Assembly: GCA_938046735.1 (NCBI GenBank)
Contig: CALIXF010000009.1
Location: 1-64,000 of the forward strand
From: an uncultured Candidatus Saccharibacteria bacterium
GTDB lineage: Bacteria; Patescibacteriota; Saccharimonadia; Saccharimonadales; Saccharimonadaceae
DNA length: 64,000 bases
Reading direction: 5' to 3'
Numbering within the stretch: the first letter of the stretch is position 1; each line of letters starts with the position of its first letter. Positions 17,409-26,224 of this stretch are shown here, piece by piece. The position numbers were made by a program, and so were the translations under genes. The notes below the pieces were generated by a model. That model did no database searches, was not told the DNA's origin, and saw nothing but the letters and a program-made list of their open reading frames with translations.

Positions 17409-19886
17409 ATGGAAAAAACGAAAATTGAACAGAGAGAACTAGGCTTAAATGAAGCGGAAGTGCAAGAAAGGAAAGCAGCTGGGCTAATCAATAAAGCAGT
17501 GGAGGCACCATCGAAAACGATTGGTGAAATTATCGCTTCCAATGTATTTACCTATTTTAACTTTGTTTTTTTGGTACTTGCAGCATTATTAATATCAGTG
17601 CGTTCGTTTCGAGATCTGAGTTTTTTACCATTAATTTTTATTAATTCCCTGATTGGCATTTTGCAAGAGTTGCGAGCAAAGCAGATTTTGGACAAATTAA
17701 CAGTTCTAAGTGCGCCAGAAATTAGTGTAATGCGAAATGGTGAGGAAAAGATCATAAAGACACATAGTCTTGTAATGGATGACGTGATGGTTTTAACTTC
17801 GGGTTTTCAGATTCCGGCGGATGCGATCGTGATTGACGGTGAGGTTGCGGTTAACGAGTCATTATTGACTGGCGAGTCTGATGATATTGTAAAAAAACAG
17901 GGGGATGAGCTGTTTTCAGGTAGCTTTGTGGTATATGGGAAATGCTATGCAAAAGTAATAAAGGTGGGGAGCGAATCGTATGCTGCAAAATTAACAATGA
18001 AGGCTAAGGCGATTAGAGTTGGGGAGCAATCAGAGATTTTGCGTTCGTTAAATAGCTTCGTTAAACTGGCAGGGATTGCCATCATTCCTATTGGTATTAT
18101 TATGTTTGGACAACAATATTTCCTGCAAAGTGCTACAGCAAAGGTAAGTATCCAAGCGATGGTGGCGGCAATTATGGGGATGATCCCAGAAGGGCTATTT
18201 TTATTAGCATCAGTAACACTGGTACTTTCAGCAGTACGTTTGGCGCAGAAGAAAGTTTTGGTGCACGACATGAAATGTATCGAGACTTTAGCACGGGTCG
18301 ATGTATTATGTGTGGACAAAACCGGTACGATTACGAGTGACAGGATGAACGTTGAGCGAATTGAAGAAATCGAAAGTATGGGGAAAGAAAATCGGGTAAT
18401 TGATGTTTCTCGTGAATACTTTGAGCCTTTGCTTGCAACATTAGTCGAGGCACAGGCTGACGATAACGAAACCATGCAGGCGATAAAACGATATTTTAAT
18501 AATAAAAAGATAACAAATGAAGTGCGAAAAAAGCTTGCTAATGCAACTGGATCGATAGTGAAAATACTGGGTTTTTCATCCAAATATAAATATAGTGGCG
18601 TTTGTTTTAAGAAAAAGACTTTAGTAATAGGTGCACCTGAGTTTGTCCTGAGAGATGATTTTAAAAAATATGCAAAAACGTTTAACCAATTTACGGAGAA
18701 AGGATACCGAACTTTAGTATTTGGTGAATATCAGGGATGTTTAGAGACGAAAAAAGATGATGGCGAAATGAAGCTAACCGAAAAAGTAGTACCGTTACTT
18801 GTTATAGCGCTTTCTAATGAGATTCGCGCAACAGCACCGGCAACTTTTCAGTATTTTAAGGAGCAAGGCGTAAAAATAAAGGTGATTTCTGGTGATAATG
18901 CAAGAACAGTGTCTGAAGTCGCAAAAATGGCCGGAGTGGAAGGGGCGGAAGAATATATTGATATTTCAACCGTGAAGGATACTAAGGAATTCAAGGCGGC
19001 AGTCTTAGATTATACTGTATTCGGACGAGTGAAGCCAGAAGAAAAATTAAAAATGGTGAAGATTTTGAAGGCTGCTGGGCGTACGGTGGCAATGACGGGA
19101 GATGGTGTAAATGATGTTTTGGCATTGAAAGAAGCCGATTGTTCAGTGGCGATGGCGTCTGGTTCTCAGGCTGCCGTGCAAGCTTCACAGCTAGTGTTAT
19201 TAGAGTCTGATTTTGCGAAAATGCCGGCAATTGTAAAAGAGGGGCGTCAGGTAGTAAATAATCTGGAAAGGTCTGGTTCCCTATTCTTAGTCAAAAATAT
19301 CTTTTCGTTTATTGGAGCAGTTTTATCAATTAGTTTTGGAATGATTTATCCATTGTTGCCAACGCAAGTTTCTCTCGTGACAATGTTTACGATTGGTGTA
19401 CCGAGCTTCTTTTTGGCGCAGATTCCAAATCAGAACTTAATCAAGGGTAACTTCATCCTTAATGTTCTTTCAAAGGCGACGCCGGCAGCCATTACTAATG
19501 TGGTAGTAATCTGGGCTCTAGTCTTTGTGACGCGCGCATTAAATATAAATCGTACTGAATTAGGGATGTTATGTGTTTTGGCTTGGGAAGTTGTAGGATT
19601 AGTTTATCTTTATCGAGTTTGTCGACCATTCGATAGTATTTGGAAGAAATTAATCGTGGGGGGGTGTGGATTTGGTATGATTTTCTGTATGATTTTCTTA
19701 CAAGATTTATTTGGAGTAACTTTTGAAATTTCTTATCTTGGATGGATTATCTTTGCTGTAACAGCATGTCTAGTGCTTCCAGCGATGATTTTCTTTGAAC
19801 GGTTACTTGCAGTAATTTATTATAAATTCTTTATTGGGTTTGTCCAAGATAAGATAATTGAGAAAAAGATTTTTAGAAAATTTTAG
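17409..19886 (+). CDS. P-type cation-transporting ATPase
   Basis: An 825-residue membrane pump driven by ATP. Actuator domain motif LLTGESDD, phosphorylation site CVDKTGTITSDRM, nucleotide-binding domain, and hinge TGDGVNDVLALKEADCSVAMASGSQAA are all present. MIPEGLFLLASVTLVLSAVRLAQKKVLV in the fourth membrane region lacks the CPC motif of heavy-metal pumps and instead looks like P2/P3-like cation pumps of HAD-IC type, as found in many Gram-positive bacteria. There is no N-terminal heavy-metal domain. The transported ion cannot be told. It starts 2 nt after the small membrane protein with no clear ribosome binding site, suggesting translational coupling. Confidence 0.9.
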   Translation: MEKTKIEQRELGLNEAEVQERKAAGLINKAVEAPSKTIGEIIASNVFTYFNFVFLVLAALLISVRSFRDLSFLPLIFINSLIGILQELRAKQILDKLTVLSAPEISVMRNGEEKIIKTHSLVMDDVMVLTSGFQIPADAIVIDGEVAVNESLLTGESDDIVKKQGDELFSGSFVVYGKCYAKVIKVGSESYAAKLTMKAKAIRVGEQSEILRSLNSFVKLAGIAIIPIGIIMFGQQYFLQSATAKVSIQAMVAAIMGMIPEGLFLLASVTLVLSAVRLAQKKVLVHDMKCIETLARVDVLCVDKTGTITSDRMNVERIEEIESMGKENRVIDVSREYFEPLLATLVEAQADDNETMQAIKRYFNNKKITNEVRKKLANATGSIVKILGFSSKYKYSGVCFKKKTLVIGAPEFVLRDDFKKYAKTFNQFTEKGYRTLVFGEYQGCLETKKDDGEMKLTEKVVPLLVIALSNEIRATAPATFQYFKEQGVKIKVISGDNARTVSEVAKMAGVEGAEEYIDISTVKDTKEFKAAVLDYTVFGRVKPEEKLKMVKILKAAGRTVAMTGDGVNDVLALKEADCSVAMASGSQAAVQASQLVLLESDFAKMPAIVKEGRQVVNNLERSGSLFLVKNIFSFIGAVLSISFGMIYPLLPTQVSLVTMFTIGVPSFFLAQIPNQNLIKGNFILNVLSKATPAAITNVVVIWALVFVTRALNINRTELGMLCVLAWEVVGLVYLYRVCRPFDSIWKKLIVGGCGFGMIFCMIFLQDLFGVTFEISYLGWIIFAVTACLVLPAMIFFERLLAVIYYKFFIGFVQDKIIEKKIFRKF

Positions 19887-19901
19887 ATATAAGGAAAAAC
19901 T

Positions 19902-21137
19902 TTATTTACTATAGAGCTCTAAAAGTTTTTTAATTTGCGTTGATTCTAGGACGGCTGATCTTGATTTTAAAGTTGCTCGACTCATTAATTGAATTAGTTT
20001 GGGTTGTTCAAAGATCTGGTCTAGACAATGGCTCATAGCTAGGACCGACTCGTCGACTGCTCTAATTCCACCGTGTTTTGGGACTACTTCTTGCATAGCG
20101 GGATCAGCATAGAGAATTGGGAGTCCGCAAGCTACGGCTTCAAGAATGGTCATACCCTGAGTATCAAAACCATAAGAATTGATAACGGAGAGATGTTGAT
20201 TTTGCATATAGGTGAAAATTTGTTCATGTGGAATTAGGCCAAGAAAAATTATCTTAGATTCCTTTAGATATTTTGTAACATATTCTTTAGCTTCTTGCAT
20301 TTGGTTGCCATCACCTATGATGGTTAGTTCGATCCTATTAATATACTTGGAATTTTTTACGGACTCGAGAAAAGGAAGGATACGTTTTTCTTTAGAGACG
20401 CGAGAACTCCAGATAATGCGAAGATTTTCATTTTGCTGAAAAATCCGAATTGAATAGTCGATATTTTGTAGTTGTTGGTCATCAACGCCATTAGAGATAA
20501 CATGAATTGGTTTTTTGACGCCATAATGTTTGAGATTTTTGGCGAAATGGGCAGTTGGAGAGATAACGGCATCGGCTAAGTTGGCCTGCCTAATCATAAG
20601 TTGCCACATATTCTTACAAGCAGAATTTTGAATTAAGTAGGTATCTTTGTTTGGTAGATCTGGATTTTGATTAGAAAGTCTAACAAGACTGATTCGGTGC
20701 AGGGTATTTAAAAGATTTGCAATGATGAATTTGGTTGGAGATGACAAGTTGGTATTAATAGCAATATCTTCGCGACCGTGCATGGTTTGGATCAGTTTGA
20801 TATGATATTTTTTGGCAAGTTTAACTCCGGCAATACTGCAACTAGCTTCATAATGTACATGAATAAGATCGAAGTGGTTGGAAAAAATTGGATAAAGTTT
20901 ATTCAAAAAACGTAAGATCGTCTGGGGTCTTTTAGCGAGTGGGGCTTGATTGGGACGCAAGAATCGATGTGTGGGAACGATACGTAGAGTTTTGTCAGTA
21001 TTCTTTGTTTGATTCCCTGGACAAAAGATGGTTACTTGGTGTCCAAGTTGTTCTAAGGCAACTTTTTGCGCTTTAATTGAAGATGGAATGCCACCTGGAA
21101 TTTCTAAAAAGACGTCTGTAAAGAGGGCGATGCGCAT
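19902..21137 (-). CDS. GT4-family glycosyltransferase
   Basis: A 411-residue GT-B enzyme. The N-terminus MRIALFTDVFLEIPGGIPSS and GHQVTIFCPG is the acceptor domain; ISNGVDDQQL, ISRVSKEKR-like IWSSRVSKEKRILPFLES and the donor-binding IVNSYGFDTQGMTILEAVACGLPILYAD form the GT4 signature with the EX7E pattern. Similar enzymes glucosylate diacylglycerol or cell-wall polymers; the acceptor here is unknown. Its ATG overlaps the stop of the DUF2207 gene by one base (TAATG), so they are translationally coupled. Confidence 0.9.
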   Translation of the reverse strand: MRIALFTDVFLEIPGGIPSSIKAQKVALEQLGHQVTIFCPGNQTKNTDKTLRIVPTHRFLRPNQAPLAKRPQTILRFLNKLYPIFSNHFDLIHVHYEASCSIAGVKLAKKYHIKLIQTMHGREDIAINTNLSSPTKFIIANLLNTLHRISLVRLSNQNPDLPNKDTYLIQNSACKNMWQLMIRQANLADAVISPTAHFAKNLKHYGVKKPIHVISNGVDDQQLQNIDYSIRIFQQNENLRIIWSSRVSKEKRILPFLESVKNSKYINRIELTIIGDGNQMQEAKEYVTKYLKESKIIFLGLIPHEQIFTYMQNQHLSVINSYGFDTQGMTILEAVACGLPILYADPAMQEVVPKHGGIRAVDESVLAMSHCLDQIFEQPKLIQLMSRATLKSRSAVLESTQIKKLLELYSK

Positions 21138-23071
21138 TACCAGCCGCCGCCTCCGCCTCCTCCGCCGCCGCCACCGGAGAAACCACCTGAGAAACCGGAG
21201 CCGCCAGAACTGCCAGGAAAATTGACGGAACTGGAAAGGCTACTATTTAGACTGCGGAAGCTTGAATCTGAGAGATTAAAGTAGAGTGGAAGAGTAATAT
21301 CTCTCTCGTCGACTAATTGATAATATCGTTCAAGGGATTTGCGCCAAGACTTTTCTTGTCCAAAAATAATAGCATAAGGTAAGAGCTTTTCGTAAAGTTT
21401 GACGATTCCCTCGTTTGTGATATCAGCACCTTCAACGCTTTGTAAGAATCTTAGACGATCAGTTTCGGCCATTTTAATGTAAAGTTCAAGACCAGCAAGA
21501 TAATTGGCTTTTTCGAGTCCTTGGTTGGTATATTTAATATACTGACAACCAATGGCTGCACCGCATGAAACGATGAGGAAAAAAGCTGGTATCATATAAA
21601 AAGTGATATCGAGAAGAACTTTATTTTCTTTAACGGCAACTGAGCTATATTCACCAAAAGTATTGATAAACCATTCTTGGTTAATGACGGTAGCTAAAGT
21701 AATTATAAAGACAACAATACTGACGGTGAATAATTGTAATATGAGTCGCCAATTTATTTTGTCCCAGAATTTAGTTTCTGGCTCGAAATCTTTTTTATTT
21801 TGAAGAGAAGTTTCAATATCGGTATTAAATTGGTTATAGAGGGTGCTAAGAGTACTACTATAACTATGGGTTTTAAGTTTAATTACTTGATCTTGAGAAA
21901 GTTGTTTAATGCCACCATTCATAATATTAAGCAAAGTAAGTTGTTCTTTTGACAAACCCTTTAGATCCTTAATGCGAATAGCCCAAGATTCTTTATTAAA
22001 GAGTTTCTTCTTGTTGTTTTCGATCTTGATGATCTCAATCTTCTTTTGTATGGCAAGCTCAATTACGGAAGCAACTTTAGGATTTTGTGCTGGCTTTAGA
22101 TATAAACTGGCAACTTCGGCAATAGTGTAATCTTTGAGCGGCGTAAATTGTGGGGCAGTAAGGAGGTGCTTGTAGAAACGTCGTTTAGGGGCGATTTTTT
22201 TAAGATATCGACGGATAATCAGGAAGATTGCAATAATTATTGCTAGTGTCATACCACCAAAGGCAAAGTAGGCTATGTAGCTGATGCGAGTGGGGGTTGG
22301 CGTGAAAGTATTTTCTGAAAAGGCAATAGCAAAGGTCATTCCCTCTCCCCGAGAGAGATTTTTTGTAGCAAAAGTATAGCCATCAGTAGTTTCTTTTACG
22401 TTAGTGCATTTATCACGAGAACCATAACTACCACTTAAACAGATGTAATCGTTATAAAGCTCTGGTAATAAATTTTTATCGACGTGTACATTGGCGATTG
22501 CAATTCCAAAAGGTTGTTTCCAGGCATTACCATTGGTATTCCAATAGATTTCTTGGAATTTATGTACTGTATCTTTTTTATCATGATCGGATTTCTTTAG
22601 TTCGACATTGTTTGCGACATTTTCAAAGTTGTATTCAATTGTATAAGTTTGTTCTCCTGTGACGTAAGTTTTTTCATTGCCAATCTTGAGAATAATATTG
22701 CCATCAGTAAAAGAGGTAGTATAGGGTTCATCGCTGCCATTACGTTTAACTTTGGCTTGAAATTTGGAAGGGTTTGAAATGACGATGTTTTTACCACCAT
22801 TGCTAGTGGCTGGAATAACACGTTTAATCCCATGGTTTTGATTATGATCTGGAAATTCTGCAATAAGAGTTTCGATAACATGCATCTTAGCAAGCTTATT
22901 CTCGTCACGAGTAATGTAGTAATCACCAGTGAAGCTCTTGAAGATAAAATTATCGGCAATATTATAATCATTACGATGACGTTTAGCACCAACTGGTGGT
23001 GTTAGGATAATAAGGGAAACTAGGCTAATGATAAGAGTAAATTTGAGAATATTTTTAATTTGCCGAATCAT
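21137..23071 (-). CDS. DUF2207 membrane protein with Gly-rich tail
   Basis: A 644-residue predicted membrane protein. Signal or anchor at the N-terminus (LKFTLIISLVSLIILTPPVGA), an extracellular DUF2207 domain with TYTIEYNFENVANN and ending near 270, then membrane segments (ISYIAYFAFGGMTLAIIIAIFLII, LILQLFTVSIVVFIITLATVI, ITFYMIPAFFLIVSCGAAIG), a cytoplasmic part and a C-terminus of FSGG repeats ending in a run of Gly and a final Trp, which is typical of this family. Function unknown. The ATG follows TATACT by 6 nt (leaderless); the glycosyltransferase is its downstream partner. Confidence 0.88.
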   Translation of the reverse strand: MIRQIKNILKFTLIISLVSLIILTPPVGAKRHRNDYNIADNFIFKSFTGDYYITRDENKLAKMHVIETLIAEFPDHNQNHGIKRVIPATSNGGKNIVISNPSKFQAKVKRNGSDEPYTTSFTDGNIILKIGNEKTYVTGEQTYTIEYNFENVANNVELKKSDHDKKDTVHKFQEIYWNTNGNAWKQPFGIAIANVHVDKNLLPELYNDYICLSGSYGSRDKCTNVKETTDGYTFATKNLSRGEGMTFAIAFSENTFTPTPTRISYIAYFAFGGMTLAIIIAIFLIIRRYLKKIAPKRRFYKHLLTAPQFTPLKDYTIAEVASLYLKPAQNPKVASVIELAIQKKIEIIKIENNKKKLFNKESWAIRIKDLKGLSKEQLTLLNIMNGGIKQLSQDQVIKLKTHSYSSTLSTLYNQFNTDIETSLQNKKDFEPETKFWDKINWRLILQLFTVSIVVFIITLATVINQEWFINTFGEYSSVAVKENKVLLDITFYMIPAFFLIVSCGAAIGCQYIKYTNQGLEKANYLAGLELYIKMAETDRLRFLQSVEGADITNEGIVKLYEKLLPYAIIFGQEKSWRKSLERYYQLVDERDITLPLYFNLSDSSFRSLNSSLSSSVNFPGSSGGSGFSGGFSGGGGGGGGGGGW

Positions 23072-23077
23072 AGTTTA

Positions 23078-23086
23078 AGTATAACA
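23078..23086 (-). promoter_or_regulatory. Extended -10 promoter of the DUF2207 gene (leaderless)
   Basis: TGTTATACT on the minus strand, ending 6 nt before the ATG at 23071. Confidence 0.6.
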
Positions 23087-23088
23087 AA

Positions 23089-24015
23089 CTATGAGAGATT
23101 TGTCGGTATGCTATTAATGGCTTTTTTGATGACATTAATAGAGGATTGGAGCTTAAGTGATTCCACTTCGGTGAGTTCGGTATCAAGGCGATGAATTATA
23201 CCCTTTCTTCCTACCACAGCTGGGAAACCAAAAAAAGTATCAGAGAAAGCATCATAGGTGGAAACTGGTAACACTCTACATTCGTCATTAAAAATGCAGT
23301 TAACGATACTAGTAACACAAGCCCCAATACCATAATAGGTTGCGCCTTTTCTTTCAATGATCTTATAGGCTGTAAGTTTGGTCTCTTCTTCGATAGTGGA
23401 GAGATCGGCCTTTTTGAGTAATTTGTGAATTGGTTGTCCGCCTACATTTGCAGAAGACCAGATAGTGAATTCGGAGTCACCATGTTCACCTATTTGATAA
23501 GCGTGAACGGATTTTGGGGAGACTTTAAGTTTTTCGGCTAAATAATAGCGGAGACGGGCAGAGTCGAGAACAGTCCCAGAGCCGATAATTTTGTGACTTG
23601 GAAAACCAGAATACTGCATGGCGAGGTAACTCATAACATCGACTGGATTAGTGACGATGAGAAAGATACCATGAAAATTGGCAGTAAGAAGTTGGTCGAT
23701 TACACTGTGAAGAATTTTTGCGTTACGAGCGAGTAATTCCATGCGTGTTTCCCCACCTTTCTTTTGGGCTGCACCAGCGGTAAAAATTGCGATATCGGTA
23801 TCTTTGGCATCTTTTTCGTAACTACCGGCAGAGATTTTAAGATAAGTTGGACTGACAGCAAGAGTGTCACGTAGATCCATCGCTTCACCTTCGGCATCAG
23901 CTTGATTGAGATCAACAAGTACTAGTTCATTGACGGCAGTACGTTGAGAGACGAGCGAAAAGCCAATACTTGCACCCACATTGCCGGTTCCAATGACCAT
24001 TACTTTGTTTGACAT
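23089..24015 (-). CDS. ldh: L-lactate dehydrogenase
   Basis: Reduces pyruvate to L-lactate with NADH, regenerating NAD in fermentation. The 308-residue protein has the Rossmann motif GTGNVGASIG, the substrate-loop AQKKGGETRMELLARN, in which Gln (not Arg) at the specificity position favours lactate over malate, the active-site QIGEHGDSEF with catalytic His, and VTNPVDVMSYLA. GAGGGG stands upstream of the ATG, and a TGTTAAACT promoter element lies about 30 nt further up. It agrees with acetate kinase at 38.5 kb in suggesting a fermentative cell. Confidence 0.93.
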   Translation of the reverse strand: MSNKVMVIGTGNVGASIGFSLVSQRTAVNELVLVDLNQADAEGEAMDLRDTLAVSPTYLKISAGSYEKDAKDTDIAIFTAGAAQKKGGETRMELLARNAKILHSVIDQLLTANFHGIFLIVTNPVDVMSYLAMQYSGFPSHKIIGSGTVLDSARLRYYLAEKLKVSPKSVHAYQIGEHGDSEFTIWSSANVGGQPIHKLLKKADLSTIEEETKLTAYKIIERKGATYYGIGACVTSIVNCIFNDECRVLPVSTYDAFSDTFFGFPAVVGRKGIIHRLDTELTEVESLKLQSSINVIKKAINSIPTNLS

Positions 24016-24087
24016 AAATTTAAACCCCTCTTAATACTTATGATTAGTTTAACATATTTTTCTGAGTTTGACGATTAGTTATAGCTG

Positions 24088-24891
24088 TTATTTTTGACGA
24101 TGATCCCAGAAAAGAGCAGTTTCGGTGGCTTCAAATAGATTTTGTGGATTCCATAGTGTGAGAGCAGAGATTTTACAGGCGAGAACACCAGACCAGAGTG
24201 ATAAGGGGGTATAGGAAGTTTTGTCGATGGGAATGCTATGAACGGTACCAGAGCGAGCAATGATAATTTGGCCTTGATGAAAGGTGAAAATAGTGCAGGG
24301 ATAACTAAGGGTAAATTTATGAAGAATTTCAATGACTGGAAAGATTGGCATGGAGAGGAGGATCATCTTGGGATAGAGAGCGGCACGAAAGACTTTTTGG
24401 AGTTGGGCGAGGCTAGCAATAAGGATAAGATTTTGACGTTCAAGGATACCTTGAATGTCAGCAGTGATTAGGTCGATAGTGTCACGGGAAAGGACGGCAA
24501 TTTGTTTTGCATGGAGTTTTTTGATGGTATCAGTGATTGCAATTTCAGTAATGGAATTTTTGGAAAAATCTCCGGAGAAAAGCACAAGATCGGAATCAAG
24601 TGCAAAATTTTCCAAAGCAACAGAGCGAGCAAATGAGCCAGATTCGGTCGACTCAGCAAAATAAAGAGAAGAAAAAGTGGGAAGTTTACCTTGTAAAGCA
24701 TCGGGTAAAAGAAGGTTAGCAGATTTAATGGGAAGAGAGTTAAGAAATTCGGTGTTTTTAATAGCGACCATGCAGTTTTGAAGATTACCTCCAAGGATGG
24801 CGATGCGTCCAGTTTTTTGTTCTGGAATATTCCACAAGATTGAGCTGTTGCTGACCGACTCAAGTTTTTGCCAATAGTCTGAGTTTTGCAT
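24088..24891 (-). CDS. Protein of unknown function, possibly a degenerate ribokinase-like fold
   Basis: A 267-residue soluble protein. A Rossmann-like GRIAILGGNLQNC near residue 30, DLVLFSGDFSKN near 103, and a C-terminal LWSGVLACKISALTLWNPQNLFEAT vaguely resemble the NAD(P)H-hydrate dehydratase/ribokinase fold, but the GxGD catalytic motif expected there is absent. AAAGGAA precedes the ATG. It follows the exonuclease gene by 13 nt, so they may be co-transcribed with smpB upstream. I cannot name a function. Confidence 0.6.
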   Translation of the reverse strand: MQNSDYWQKLESVSNSSILWNIPEQKTGRIAILGGNLQNCMVAIKNTEFLNSLPIKSANLLLPDALQGKLPTFSSLYFAESTESGSFARSVALENFALDSDLVLFSGDFSKNSITEIAITDTIKKLHAKQIAVLSRDTIDLITADIQGILERQNLILIASLAQLQKVFRAALYPKMILLSMPIFPVIEILHKFTLSYPCTIFTFHQGQIIIARSGTVHSIPIDKTSYTPLSLWSGVLACKISALTLWNPQNLFEATETALFWDHRQK

Positions 24892-24903
24892 AAATTCCTT
24901 TCT

Positions 24904-25740
24904 TTAAAAATCTAAAGTAATAGAGATTGGACAATGATCAGATCCGGAAATTTGATCATGAATTTTAGCACTAGTTAAATTATTTTTAAGTTGTTCAGAA
25001 ATAAAGAAATAGTCAATTCTCCATCCGACGTTATTTTCTCGAGCATGCCCCCAATGCGACCACCAGGAATATTTGATATCGTTAGGATGAAGAATGCGAA
25101 AGGTGTCAAGAAAGTGATTCTGGATATAATTCTCAATACCAGCGCGTTCATCTTTGGTAAAACCGGCATTTTTGGTATTTTGTTTTGGTCTGGCTAGATC
25201 GATTTCTTGATGAGAGACATTGAGGTCACCACAAAAAACTACTGGTTTGGTTTGTTCGAGAAATTGAAGATAGTGAAGAAAGAGAGGATCCCAAAGATCG
25301 TGTCTGAGACCTAGTCTTGATAAATCATTTTTAGAGTTGGGGGTATAAACAGTGACGAGATAAAAATATTCTGTCTCAACGGTAGTTACTCTTCCCTCGG
25401 TAAGTGGTGCGCCATATTGATCTTGGTGGAGCTTATCTAGAATATTAAAAATTTTAGGATCGGTTTGTTGTGATAGGTAATTTGTAAAGTTTAATTCTGT
25501 CTGTAGGATCTTATGTTGATTTTTAACAAAAATGGCAGTGCCGGAATAACCAGCACGGTCGGCAGAGTTCCAGATTTCTTGATAATCTGCAAAATCAACT
25601 TCAATTTGATTTTTTTTGGCTTTGGTTTCTTGCAAGCAAAGAAAATCAGGATTTCTATTTTGTAATAAATTCTGAAGAACGCCTTTTTTAAGGACGGATC
25701 TTATGCCATTGACATTCCAAGAATAGAGAGAGTACTGCAT
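24904..25740 (-). CDS. xth: Exonuclease III-type AP endonuclease
   Basis: A 278-residue EEP-fold nuclease that cuts at abasic sites in base excision repair. LYSWNVNGIRSVLKKG, FLCLQETKA with the metal-binding Glu, YSGTAIFVK, VVFCGDLNVSHQEIDLARPK, and the C-terminal GWRIDYFFIS and SGSDHCPISITL (catalytic Asp-His) are all characteristic. The start at 25740 is preferred to the longer frame at 25773 because AGGAG lies upstream. The smpB stop is 8 nt upstream, so the pair is an operon. Confidence 0.94.
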   Translation of the reverse strand: MQYSLYSWNVNGIRSVLKKGVLQNLLQNRNPDFLCLQETKAKKNQIEVDFADYQEIWNSADRAGYSGTAIFVKNQHKILQTELNFTNYLSQQTDPKIFNILDKLHQDQYGAPLTEGRVTTVETEYFYLVTVYTPNSKNDLSRLGLRHDLWDPLFLHYLQFLEQTKPVVFCGDLNVSHQEIDLARPKQNTKNAGFTKDERAGIENYIQNHFLDTFRILHPNDIKYSWWSHWGHARENNVGWRIDYFFISEQLKNNLTSAKIHDQISGSDHCPISITLDF

Positions 25741-25747
25741 TTTTCTC

Positions 25748-26170
25748 CTAATAACGTTGGCGTTCGCGATCAAGATCGCGATGTTTAATACTAAGACGCT
25801 TATCGTATTTCTTTTTACCAGAAGCTAAGGCAATTTCAAGTTTGATGTGACGGGAGCCACCAAAAAGTTTGGTTGGGATAATGGTATTGCCGAGGAGTTT
25901 GGACTTTTGGAGTGAAAGGATCTGTTTTTTGGTGGCGAGGAGTTTGATATTTCTGGCAGTTTCGGCGCCAAGAGTGAGATTATTAAGCCAAAGCTCATTA
26001 TTCCTTAAAGTAATGAAAGAACCTTTAAGCTGTAGATGATGATCGCGGATAAGACGAACTTCTGGCCCAGATAGAACCATACCACAAATAATTTTATCGC
26101 CAAGATGATAATCAAAACTAGCCCGCCGATTAACGGAAATCTGATTTATGGGTTTTTTGATTTTCTTCAT
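25748..26170 (-). CDS. smpB: SsrA-binding protein SmpB
   Basis: Carries tmRNA to stalled ribosomes for trans-translation. The 140-residue protein has the OB-fold core: NRRASFDYHLGDKIICGMVLSGPEVRLIRDHHLQLKGSFITLRNNELWLNN, then KYDKRLSIKHRDLDRER, the basic tail that enters the decoding centre. A TGTTATAAT element ends 6 nt before the ATG, and no ribosome binding site is present. The tmRNA itself is not recognised in this window. It diverges from the GT4 gene at 26225, and both promoters are within a 55-bp gap. Confidence 0.96.
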   Translation of the reverse strand: MKKIKKPINQISVNRRASFDYHLGDKIICGMVLSGPEVRLIRDHHLQLKGSFITLRNNELWLNNLTLGAETARNIKLLATKKQILSLQKSKLLGNTIIPTKLFGGSRHIKLEIALASGKKKYDKRLSIKHRDLDRERQRY

Positions 26171-26176
26171 ATTGGT

Positions 26177-26185
26177 ATTATAACA
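26177..26185 (-). promoter_or_regulatory. Extended -10 promoter of smpB (leaderless)
   Basis: TGTTATAAT on the minus strand, ending 6 nt before the ATG at 26170. Confidence 0.6.
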
Positions 26186-26208
26186 GAAGTAAAAGATCTT
26201 ATTGGATT

Positions 26209-26217
26209 TGATATAAT
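26209..26217 (+). promoter_or_regulatory. Extended -10 promoter of the GT4 gene
   Basis: TGATATAAT, followed after 7 nt by the ATG at 26225. GGAGGAA fills that gap but would be untranscribed if the start of transcription is at the usual distance. Confidence 0.55.
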
Positions 26218-26224
26218 GGAGGAA

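Noticed and set aside
17945..18583. 212-residue minus-strand ORF
   Set aside because: Antisense to the P-type ATPase, low-quality composition; a shadow frame.
21137..21200. Gly-codon run as a sequencing error or frameshift
   Set aside because: A poly-Gly tail ending in Trp is typical of DUF2207 proteins, and the stop overlaps the next start.
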